Assembly: GCF_000002865.3 (NCBI RefSeq)
Contig: NW_001865068.1
Coordinates: forward strand, 473,537-537,536
DNA: 64,000 nt
Direction: 5' to 3'
Source: Monosiga brevicollis MX1
Taxonomy: Eukaryota; Opisthokonta; Choanoflagellata; Craspedida; Salpingoecidae
The translations under genes were made by a program, and so were the position numbers. The first letter of the stretch is position 1. Each line of letters opens with the position of its first letter. Below the pieces are notes generated by a model, which did not search any database, was not told where the DNA came from, and saw nothing but the letters and a program-made list of their open reading frames with translations. Shown here one piece after another: positions 54,601-64,000 of the stretch.

Positions 54601-57600
54601 TTCCTGTCTGTCCTGCCACCTGTCCGCGATCTCGACTGCTTCCTTTGTTCCTCTCTTGGGTCACAGGCGGTGCTTGCCCACCAAATGGTATGATATGCAT
54701 CTCTCACTGTGCTGTGGGCATCTGCGACTCTACGTCTGTACTGCTGCGATGGCACATCAACCCCGCAGAATGATGACACACCATTACATGGTGCCTGTAC
54801 TTATGCACATGCGGGGGTGGTCGAAGCGCTGTTGGAACACGGCGCTCATTCAAACGCTCTGGATAAGGTGAATGTCTCGCCTCGTACCCTGCTGCTCTTT
54901 TTAGAGGCGACCGCTTTCCTGTTATTCCCGTTTGATCTGCATGCACAACAACTAGCATTGCTAAACTAACCAACTGTACATTTTATCTCATGTTGGTATT
55001 TTGGGCTGCAACCGCGTATGTTATGGTGCGGTTGGCGTCTGACCTGGGTGGTACATGGGCCGATAGCTTGGCAGAACACCGCTGCATCAGGCCTCATATC
55101 GCGGTCATGTAGAGGTGGTAGAGGTTTTGTTGAAGCGCGGCGCTAACGCCGAGGCGAAGGATCGGGTCAGTAGTACCTTCATTTGTCCTCCTACACCCCT
55201 TCATGGTGACGCCAATTGCACCACATGCAAGCCGGAAAGAGAAAAAGATGAAAGTCTTGGGGATGGAAATTGTTGATCTCACAACGATGATGGTGCGACG
55301 CAACCGCGTTCGTGTGGTGATGACGATACATCATATCATAGGACAACAAGACGCCATTGCAAGCTGCCTGCTATGAAGGTCATGCGAGTGTAGTAGAGTT
55401 GTTGCTGAAGCACGGCACCGGTGCCAAAGCCAAGAGCAACGTAAGTGCCCACCGTCTCACAGCTTATCCCATTGACAAAGGGTTTATACTTTCTTCCTTT
55501 TGAACTGCATGGGATGTTTTCACCAACATTTCTCAAACTTCCTTTTTTATTTTGGTTATTTGGGGTCTCATGATGCTGTAACTCCAACAGCTCGGTCTCC
55601 TACTTCTTCAGCAAGCCTGTATGCAAGGGCACGCGAGTGTGGCGGAGGAGTTGTTGAAGCGTGGTATTGGTGTTAACGCCAAGGATGAGGTCAGTATGTT
55701 CCCTTTATTTTATTGACGGCGGCTTTACATTTCTTCCGTTGGGTATTTGCACCCATTTCTATCGCACTTATTCCATCACGACAACCTGATGGGGCGACGA
55801 TGCATGGGCATGAGGGGGCGACGATGCATGGGCATGAGGGGGCGGTGAAGGCGTTGCTGAAGCACGGCCTTGGCGCTAAATACAAACTTCCCCCCCCCCC
55901 CCCACACACACACACACACCCACACACACACACATGCACACACACCCTCCCCCCTGTGTATTTTCGCCCTTCTTGTTTTGCAAATTGTTCCGCTTGTGCT
56001 TGCTCTTGAATCACCTGTTATAACTGTTGAAAAGACATGGGGATTCTGCAACCTAATGTGATGTGTTTCGTCAACCTACAGCTTAGCGACACACTGTACG
56101 AATTCTCCTGTCACGGACATGTTGACGCCCTCGAGATATTATTGAAGCACGGCGCAGATCCCAATGTAAAGACCAAGGTGAAGATATGTACATGTTATTC
56201 CTTCAAGATGAATTTGATTTCTCGTTTCTACTCTTCTTGGATGCTGACGGCTTCTTGATTATCGTTGTATTCATGTGAACTTGTCGCTCCGACTTGTTTC
56301 ATTTCTCAAGCCATAATATCTCATTACGTACTGTGTGGCATGCTTGTGCACCCCTGTGCATGGTTGTGGGTTTGGTTGGCGGTGATTCAACTCACAGTCA
56401 GGCAATAGGCCACTCCACGAGGCCTGCAGGCAAGGATATGTGCGAGTGGTACAGCTCCTATTGGAGCATGGCGCTAACACGGAAGCCAAGGAGAAGGTCA
56501 GTGCCTCCAGTTGCGCCTTGTTATCTTTTTCATGTTCACGGGCTTTTGTGGAATGCATACGCGCTGACATTCACACCTGATCACGGAACTGTGGAAATTG
56601 GCATTGGTAGTCCGAACCAGTGCGCAACTTGACAGCACTCCACCATGCTTGCAGGCAGGGCAATTGGAAGGTGGCAAAGCTGTTGTTGAATCACGGTGCT
56701 AATGTTGAAGCTAAAAGCAAGGTCAGAATGAGCTGTTGCACCTTGAATTCTTCTTGATACCAAGCGCGTTTCTCCGTGCTTCCTTTCTTGGGTTACGTAG
56801 CACCGTGATGCTGCACATGACTAGTGCTGGTTCTGTGGGTTATGGGACTTGCATCACCACATGCTGGTGATTGATGGTGAATACACCTTAGGCTGGCACC
56901 AGCCCACTTCAGTGTGCCTGCGGTCGTGGGTTTGTGAAGATGGTGAAGCTGCTATTGGAACACGGTGCCAACGCTAACGACAAAAACACGGTCAGCAATG
57001 CCTGGAGCGTGCTTTTTCTTCTTTGATGTCAATCGTTCCTTTTTTCCTTTGGTTCGCATGGCGTGGTGATGCATGCTTCACCCACTGGGTATTTGGCATT
57101 GAAAAAGCTTACTATGTTTTTGTGTAATTTGGGACTTGTGTTCCACGTGCGTGACAATCACGGGATCGTGATCAATATAGCACGGCTCTACAGCACTCTA
57201 TTACGCCTGCGGCCTTCGCCGTGTGAAAGTCGTGAAGGCTCTCCTGGAACACGATGCTAATGTGAACGCCAAACACAAGGTCAGAGCCACCGGTTGCGCC
57301 ACGTTTCGGTCAGCCACTTTTCCGGTGTCTTGGGTTACATGACAATGAAGATTATCATTGTGATTCATGTACACCAGCTGCCACAACATTTTTGATTTTG
57401 TGGCAAACCGTGCTTGTAAAACCGCATTTGTGACGATCGTGTGGTGTTCGGGGTGGTGCGTCATCCCGCAGCACGGCTTGACAGCACTCCACCGCGCCTG
57501 CGGCCTCGGCCATGTGAAAGTGGTTAAGCTGCTCTTGGAACACGGTGCTGATGTCAACGCCAAAGACAAGGTCAGAATCACCGGTTGCGCCACTTTCCAA

Positions 57601-59665
57601 GTATCTTGGGTTGCATTATCATTGTGATACATGCACACCAGCTGACATAAAATTTGATCCTGTGAAAAAAATATCGTGTTTGTACAACTGCGTTTGTGGC
57701 TATTGTGGTGCTGTTTGGGGTGGTGGATGACCCCATAGCACGGCTTGACAGCACTCCATCACGCCTGCGGCCACGGCCGTGTGAAAGTGGTCAAGCAGCT
57801 TTTGGAGCACGGTGCTGATGTTCACGCCAAAGACAAGGTCAGAACCACCGGTTGCGCCACTTTTCGGTCAGCCACTTTCCTGGTGTCTTGGATTACATGA
57901 CAATAAATTATTATTGTGATTCATGTACACCAGCTGCCGCCACAACACTTTTAATTTTGTGGCAAACCGTGCTTGCAAAACTGCATTTGTGACGATCGTG
58001 GTGGTGTTCGTGGTGGTGGATCACCCCACAGCACGGCTTTACAGTACTCCATCACGCCAGCGCGCACGCAAACACAAATATGGTACAGACACTGTTGGAA
58101 CACGGCGCTGAAACTGAAGTCTGCACTAAGGTCAGGACTTTTCGTTGCGCCCGTTTCGGTCTCCTCGATGACAATCGTCATTTCGACACGAGCAACTTGT
58201 GCATGACTGACATTACAACATGTCACGGAACTGTGGGATTTGGTGACGATGTAACCACGTGCTCGTGGTGGCGGTTGTGGCGGTGTATGAACCCGCAGTT
58301 TGGCACTAGACCGCTCCACCTTGCCTGCAGTCGGGGTAGACCGAGAGCAGCGGAGCTGCTGCTGAAACACGGGGCTGATTCTGAAGCAAAGAAAAAGGTT
58401 CAGAATCACCTCTGTTGCACCTTGTCGCTACCAGCCACCTTTCTCTTTCTTCCTTTCCGGTTAACATGGACATGTGGGTACTTGAACATCAAATCTCAGC
58501 ATTCGACTGTGCGCTATGTTGGTGGTGGTGACTCAACCCTCAGGATGGTGATACGGCACTGCTTTTGGCCTGCTTCAATCGTCACGTGAAGACTGTGAAA
58601 ATGCTGTTGAAGCACGGTGCTGATATTCACGCAAAAAACAAAGTCAGTACCTATCTTTTTTTGTTTTTGCTCCCTCTCGTTTACAACAACTTTGTTCAAT
58701 AATAAGGGCTCAATAATAATGAATGTCATTGTATTTTCCGCCAACTTTTTCCTAAGCATCTCAAATCACACGCTCGGCTGCGTTGTTTGCCCTTGCTTGT
58801 TTGTGTATCCTATTCTGATGCTTGCTCGTTCCCAATGCCAAGGTTACGTGGGCACCACCCATATTTGTTTAAATACAACCCTGTGGTAGATTCTATCAAC
58901 TTGGTATCGCTGATGCTCAAACGACCCCGTTTTCTTGGCTTTCCATTTCTCTCTTTTGATAGGAGGGAATGTCAGTTTGTTATCCGGCCTTTTATCATGG
59001 TCACGAGAAAATCGCGATCACGCTTTTGCAGCACGGCGTGGATGTTGACCAGTCAGGCACGGTCAGATTTCGAAGAAATTGGCTTGTGAACATTTCCCGT
59101 GATTGCATTATGGTTCTCGCTCCCGTATCTCAGTTGTTGGCCTTGCTACCCTGCTGAGGATGGTCTTGATGAAATTTGTGTTGGCTGTTCATTGCGGTTT
59201 CGATTGCGCTTGTTTCATGCGGCCTCCATTCACACGTTGACATTGTAGTTAAGTATGAGCCCTCTTGAAAGGGTTCTTAGGGGTTATCACACTGAACGGG
59301 TAAGAAATGCACCAAAAGTGGTGTTGTGGTATCTTGCACCTCTCGCGCTTTCTTCACATGCGTTTTGGAATCAGCTGGCTCGTCGGATACTTCGGGCCAG
59401 TCGTCGACTTATGTCATGCCAGAGCTTGGTGCCAGAAGGTGAGAAAATTATGTCCAAACTGCGTGCGCCTTTGTGGTACTGACACAACTCTTTGGTGGCT
59501 CTAGTTCAAGTTTTAATTCTGGCCGAGCAGCAGAGATTTCACCGTGCCTCACGTCGCGCCTCATGTGCAATACTTTTTGCTGTCGGCTGGCGCATGGAGC
59601 CGGCGCTCTTTGATATGAGCGCGTTTCATGATCTGAAGTCTATTCTGAGCGAACTTCAAGTCTAA
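51620..59665 (+). CDS. Giant ankyrin-repeat protein, one repeat per exon
   Basis: ATG 51620 ([20 protein letters not shown]). From 51874 to 59061 nearly every exon is exactly 99 bases, phase 0, and encodes one 33-residue ankyrin repeat (xGxTPLHxACxxGHxxVVxxLL-EHGADxxAKxx). Exon starts: 51874, 52112, 52361, 52626, about 52916, 53196 (four repeats in 393 bases), 53727, 54005, 54261, 54490, 54769, 55067, 55342, 55591, 56082, 56398, about 56635, 56892, 57181, 57472, 57739, 58032, 58299, 58544, 58963. C-terminal exons (about 59252-59304, [17 protein letters not shown]; about 59376-59440, [13 protein letters not shown]; and from about 59505, [20 protein letters not shown]...[10 protein letters not shown]) end at TAA 59663-59665. 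Ankyrin arrays mediate protein binding; no catalytic or membrane domain is seen, so the role is unknown. The exons near 55800 and 56635 look damaged. Confidence 0.8.
57181..58130 (+). repeat. Four recent ankyrin exon-intron units
   Basis: Exons starting at 57181, 57472, 57739 and 58032 (spacings 291, 267, 293) share the start CACGGCT, and the introns share blocks such as CACCGGTTGCGCCAC and TTGTGATTCATGTACACCAG. All other ankyrin introns in the gene are mutually unlike, so these four are the youngest duplicates. Confidence 0.85.
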
Positions 59666-59984
59666 ACCTATTGGGTATGTCCAGTACCTGCTGGAACACA
59701 CTGAAAGATACCAGTCCTGGCTATCGTGATCAACCACTGCAGGATGATGTTTGATTATCCTGGACGGCGCTCGTCAAGGAAGCCTGTAGAACATTGTGAT
59801 TGTTCCTGCCACCGAGAGACAAGTACGATCCTGTAGACCGGAAGTGGCATTTTTTCGACTTTGTACCTTTCCTGTTTCTATTTCCTCTGTTTGCTTTGTG
59901 AATTGACCACAAACAGATCATATCCTAAAAAGAAGCACTCCACGTGCCCAAGACACGGCTGTGGTGGCGACAAATGCAGGGCCA
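59666..59984. other. Intergenic, no gene seen
   Basis: Between the ankyrin stop and the next reading frame. No splice-linked coding segment recognised. Confidence 0.4.
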
Positions 59985-61183
59985 ATGACGGATGCTGCTG
60001 TGCCACGGATGCAGACGAGTGCTGCTTGCATTGATGAGGCAGATACAGCATCCATGTCGGTGCCAGCTTCTCCCATGGTCTCTGATGCTGATGACAAGGC
60101 GCCTTTACAGCAAGACGCGCGTGGCCCGGCGCAAACCACGATGGCAGAGGACGAGAACACGCCACAGCCAGTCATGCAGACAGCAGCACAGCCAACCCCC
60201 ACGAAACACGCGCCAGCCCCGTCGGCCTTGATCATTTGCGTGCCAGTACCATCGGCCTCGGGTTCAACCTCCTCTCCGGCGCGATCGGCTGCAAGCTCAG
60301 CCTCGGGTACACTGCGGCGTAAGCGAGTGCCGCTGGCTGCTGAAAGTACATGTACCCCTGGGTCTGACGATCATGACGATGGCAACAGCATCGCTACCAG
60401 CCCTGCTCCCTCAACATCCAAGCGATCGGCATCGGATGTCACGTGCACAGCTGTTGCTTCTTCAACACCGCAGCAAAACGAGCAGCATCGAGTGGCACGC
60501 GCACCGCTACCGTTGCCGCTACTGCTATCACTCGCTCTGAAGCCCCGGTATCTGCTGCGGCTACGCCACCGAATCGGCACAACGTCGCCCCAATATTTCG
60601 GTCGAAATCGGGGACAAAAAAAAAATATCTGATGAACTACGCGGCGGCTGACAAGTTTATTGGCGTTCTGAAGTTGATGGATGATTACTGCATGCGATGT
60701 ACCATTCGACAGGCGAAACCCGTCCTGAAGGCCGGGCATCGATGCGTATGCAATCGTGTTTGTGAGCGGTGTCACTTCGGAGGACACGAGACAAGTGATT
60801 GTTCAGTGCACCTCGCATACCCCGACAGAGCCTGTTGCTACGCTTGTGGAATGCCAAGGAAGATTCGTGGATGGGATACATGGGATCACCGTTGCAGGCA
60901 GTCCCAGGGGCTGAATTCGGGCCTGAGCTGTATCCTCCTTTATTCGGACTGTCATCAGGGGCTGCGCGACCTGGCCCAGCGGATGGGCTACAACTTGAGG
61001 GAACAGACATTGAAGGATTTCGATACGCGCGACCCGTTTGTCAAGTGGCTGTACTCGTCCGTTCCTGGTCTACCTCCAGGGGATGGGCATTGGCGTCTTG
61101 TGGAATTTGTGTTTGAAAGTGCGAGGATCCTGCTCCCCAGTGCGGCAGAAGCCCAAGTCGGCCCCCTCGACAGTTTTCGCTAA
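59985..61183 (+). CDS. Zinc-cluster protein or mobile-element remnant, frame-broken
   Basis: Two overlapping frames. From ATG 59985 (MTDAAVPRMQTSAACIDEAD) a Ser/Pro/Thr/Ala-rich acidic region runs to about 60480. In the second frame, from about 60480 to the stop at 61181-61183, the composition becomes ordinary and Cys/His-rich: YCMRCTIRQAKPVLKAGHRC, VCNRVCERCHFGGHETSDC (knuckle-like C-x2-C-x4-H-x4-C), CCYACGMPRK...WDHRC, then FVKWLYSSVPGLPPGDGHWR. The second frame has no ATG near its start, so the two parts need an intron or a frame break near 60450-60600. I do not recognise the family. The zinc pattern recalls DNA- or RNA-binding knuckles in mobile-element proteins, but no recombinase, integrase or helicase domain is in view. 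No terminal repeats were identified. Confidence 0.4.
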
Positions 61184-61835
61184 ACACACACACAGGAAGC
61201 TCTTTTGAGAATCAGAACACAGAACCGAATGTCAGAATGTCATCATGATTAGTATCTTCAATAACTGCTGAATCGACTGCGACGTTTTACTCTGACTGGC
61301 TAAGATATGCTTCAATAAAATGAATCTTTGCTTCATAAACCTCTTGCCTCCATATCCTTCCCTTTGCTTTTGGCTTCATTTTTTTTTTTTTCTCACTGAC
61401 ACGCGCCACGATGAAGCGGGCCATGGGCGGGGCGCGCGCGCGCTCCTGGTGGTGCGTTTTCGTCGTTGTGGCGCGACGGGCAAGTGCTGTCGAGGTGCAA
61501 GCGACGTCATGGATGAACGGGTGGCCAAACGACATTGCCGCGTGACCGTCGTGGATGGACCATTCTTGCTGATCTCGTGATGGGCTGCCATTTGTTGTCA
61601 AGACATTTCCTCGATCTGACCCATGAAGAGCCGCAACCGCTCGTGCGCTGATGGACGCGCTAGCTAGGCCCAAGAGCCACGGAGCCTGGCCAGATCCGGC
61701 ACGAAGCACTCCCGCTCAAATGCAGGTGAGAAACCGATCTTAGGCCCGCTTTTGAAAATGCTATCCATGATGCCCGCTGCCAGAAACGAAACCAAGAGTG
61801 ATTTTTGCGATTTTTGAAACGCCGGCGTTTCCGAC
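61184..61835. other. No gene seen
   Basis: Contains a T-run (61380-61391) and GC-rich stretches. Open frames on both strands lack start or splice context. It borders the tandem array to the right. Confidence 0.4.
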
Positions 61836-62960
61836 GGTAGTGCTGTGTCACAGGGCGGCCAACGGTGGATGAGGACTCCACAGTGAGGAGCGAAAGCGTG
61901 TGAAGAATGCGAGGTAAGCTTTGTTTTGACGTGCGCCGAAAATTGTGACCGCTGGCCCGGCTGCCATTTGGTGTTGAGGCGCGCCTTTTTTTTTTCTCTT
62001 GGTTTGAACTACTGAGGGGGGGTGCTAATGGTGGGGCTGTCGTGTCACAGGATAGCCACAGGTGGATGAATACTTCCCATTGAGCAGCGGAAGCGTGCGA
62101 AGAATGCGTGGTGAGCTTTGTTTTGACGTGCGCCGAAACTTGTGATCACTGGCCCGGCTGCCATTTGGTGTCGGCTGACGAGCGCACCTTTAGGCCGTTT
62201 TGAGGGGGGATACTAATGGTGGGGCTGGCGGGTCACAGGGCGGCCAACGGTGGACGAGGGCTCCATAGGGAGCAGCGGAAGCTCGTGAAGAATACGAGGT
62301 GATATTTGGTTTGACGTGCGCCGAAAATTGTGACCACATGCCCGACTGCCATTTGGTGCTGGCCAAGGAGCCAAGGCGCGCCTTTGGTTTAGTTTTGGCC
62401 GTTGATGGGGGTACTAATGGTGGGGCTAACGTGTTTCAGGGCGGCCAACGGTGGATGAGGACTCCACAGTGAGCAGCACAAGCGTGTCAAGAATACGAGG
62501 TGAGCTTTGTTTTGATGTGTGCCGAAAATTGTGACCAAGAGGCCGGCTGCCATTTGGTGTTGAGGCGCGCCTTTTTTTTTTTCTCTTCTTGGTTTGAACC
62601 TAATCGAGGGGGGTACTTATGGTGGGGCTGGCGGGTCACAGGGTGGTCAACGGTAGATGAGGACTCCACAGTGAGCACTGAAAGTGTGTGACGATTGCGA
62701 GGTAAGCTTTTTTGTGACGTACGCCGAAAATTGTGACCAGGGGGCAGGCTGCCATTTGGTATTGAGGCGCGGCATTTGCTTTGTTTGAGCCGCTTTGAGG
62801 GGGTACTAATGGTAAGGCTTGCGTGTCACAGGATGGTTCCAGGTGGACGCGGACTACAAAGTGAGCACCGAAAGCGCATGAAGCAGTTGACGTGTGCTTT
62901 GTTTTGACGTGCGCCGAAAATTGTGACCAGGGGCCCGGCTGTCACTCGGTCTTCGCAAAT
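61836..62960 (+). repeat. Tandem array of about 195-bp units with splice-like edges
   Basis: Six copies of TGACGTGCGCCGAAAATTGTGA (or close variants) begin near 61927, 62124, 62312, 62512, 62714 and 62904. Each unit also has GGCTGCCATTTGG, a G-run with TACTAATGGTGGGGCT, TGTCACAG then GGCGGCCAACGGTGGATGAGG, and a GAGGTAAGC or GAGGTGAGC. The CAG and GGTRAG edges resemble acceptor and donor sites around a segment of about 60 bases. Only some of the 60-base segments are open in the same frame. Confidence 0.85.
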
Positions 62961-64000
62961 GGCCCGTTGCTCGCATTTGTTCAATTTTTGGGTTCTTTTT
63001 GTCGTGGTGGCCATTAATTTTACATGACAAGTCAACGTTCGAGCTTTTGGTGCGCTGTACTGTCGGTACTCAATCGAAACTTTCAGAATGTTTATTGTCA
63101 TGTGGGCTCGGCGCAACCGCTAACAGCGACACGATCGGAGGCTAACCGTTAATGCGTTGGTGAAAGGATTGTTGAAAGACATCAATTTATAATATCAAGG
63201 CGAGGAAGCAAAAGTTTGAAACGCGTGCAAGGATACAAGTCGAGAGAAAGGGAAGCAGGTGGCGTGAGGACGGTACCGGATCATTGAGCGTGAAGTAGGA
63301 ATTGAGCAACAAAGCGGCGGAGAGGAAGATGAAGATGCGGCAATCAGGTAAAAATTAGGAAGTATGCAAAACAGAGGGATTTGAGAGAGCAGGACGGGGA
63401 GGCGGCGTTTGGCAAAATGTGTGATTGAAAGAGCAGCAAGAGTTGAGGGAAAGATGATCGGTTTGGAAAGTCGACTTTCAGGAGAAGAAAGATTTGGAGA
63501 GAGGAAGCGCAACAGGTGGCGTGAGGGACGGGCGGGAAGGTAAAAAGTTAAAAAAAAAAAATAAATAAAAAAAAGGTGCGAGATGGGGCGAGAGAGGAGA
63601 TGGATAGGAAAGGTAAACGGAAGATATTGAACGAAGGGGAAGGATTGAAAGAGATGGGAGCGAGCGAGTGGCGAAAAGCATGAGCAGTGGGACAAGCAGA
63701 ACACGAAGCGAGGAAAAAAATCAAAAAGCATGGGTGAAGATGAAAGGGGCATTGATCGGATGGAAGGGGAAGAGACGAAAAGGGGCACGGAGGAAAGAAG
63801 GAAGAAGTGAAGGTGAGGGGAAGGGGTCAGGAGTCGATGAAAGGGAGAATTAACATCATGAGAATAAAATTGGAAAAGGAATGGGAAGAGGAATGTAGTG
63901 TAGGGGAAAGGTATGGAAAAAGNAATTGAAAATTGTTGAGAGGGAGTATTGAGAAAAAAAGGAGGATGGAAAAATAGGGGTGGTGAAGGTATTGAGAATG
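62961..64000. other. Purine-rich terminal region, no gene seen
   Basis: From about 63200 to the end the plus strand is AG-rich with many short GGA/GAAA repeats and a single N at 63923. The long minus-strand open frame here (63788-63195) is a low-complexity Ser/Phe/Pro/Leu translation of the pyrimidine strand. Confidence 0.6.

Noticed and set aside
63195-63788. 197-codon minus-strand open frame at the right end
   Set aside because: Low-complexity Ser/Phe/Pro/Leu reading of a purine-rich strand without domain, homologue or splice structure.

Overview
This is a 64 kb piece of an intron-rich eukaryotic nuclear genome. Genes lie on both strands with short spacing, nearly every one is split by GT-AG introns of roughly 50-300 bases, and coding DNA is GC-rich against AG/CT microsatellites. 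A receptor tyrosine kinase, an IRS-type PTB protein, PDZ and kelch proteins, CEP120 and CstF-50 occur beside a fungal-type trifunctional HIS4 that animals lack. That mix points to a unicellular relative of animals, most likely a choanoflagellate (Monosiga-like). The organism is an inference; no marker gene settles it.

Layout. 1-6.1 kb: a partial mitochondrial precursor gene (-), a DOK/IRS-like PTB adaptor (+) and a coiled-coil, double-PDZ scaffold (-). 6.1-10.3 kb: an AT-rich island, a KLHDC10-like kelch gene and a 9-bp tandem repeat. 10.3-15.1 kb: CEP120, a centriole/basal-body protein that fits a flagellate. 15.4-20.7 kb: cysteinyl-tRNA synthetase (-) and CstF-50 (+), divergently arranged. 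21.1-25.7 kb: a Rab9-like GTPase (+) convergent with HIS4 (-). 27.1-32.0 kb: thymine-DNA glycosylase (+), UMP-CMP kinase (+) and a type II membrane glycosyltransferase (-).

32.9-63 kb is the accessory part. Three secreted receptor-L-domain paralogues (32.9-35.1, 45.3-47.4, 48.7-50.6 kb) are built from 72-base, phase-0, one-repeat exons. A receptor tyrosine kinase (36.5-41.5 kb) has a Venus-flytrap (ANF-receptor-like) ectodomain. Two neighbouring RBR-type E3 ligase genes (41.6-43.1 and 43.4-45.1 kb) share an 818-base block that reads as identical, inside clearly diverged flanks, and both carry the same one-base reading-frame break in the RING region. An ankyrin gene (51.6-59.7 kb) encodes about 28 repeats, nearly all as one 99-base phase-0 exon each. 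It is followed by a zinc-cluster gene or relic and a roughly 195-bp tandem array whose units look like exon plus intron. The last kilobase is purine-rich and shows no gene.

The genes do not form one pathway. The common theme of the right half is growth of proteins by duplicating exon-intron units, plus local sequence homogenisation, next to cell-surface and signalling genes. Three runs of N (1539-1588, 26123-26530, 47627-47765) interrupt the sequence; the latter two sit in GA microsatellites.
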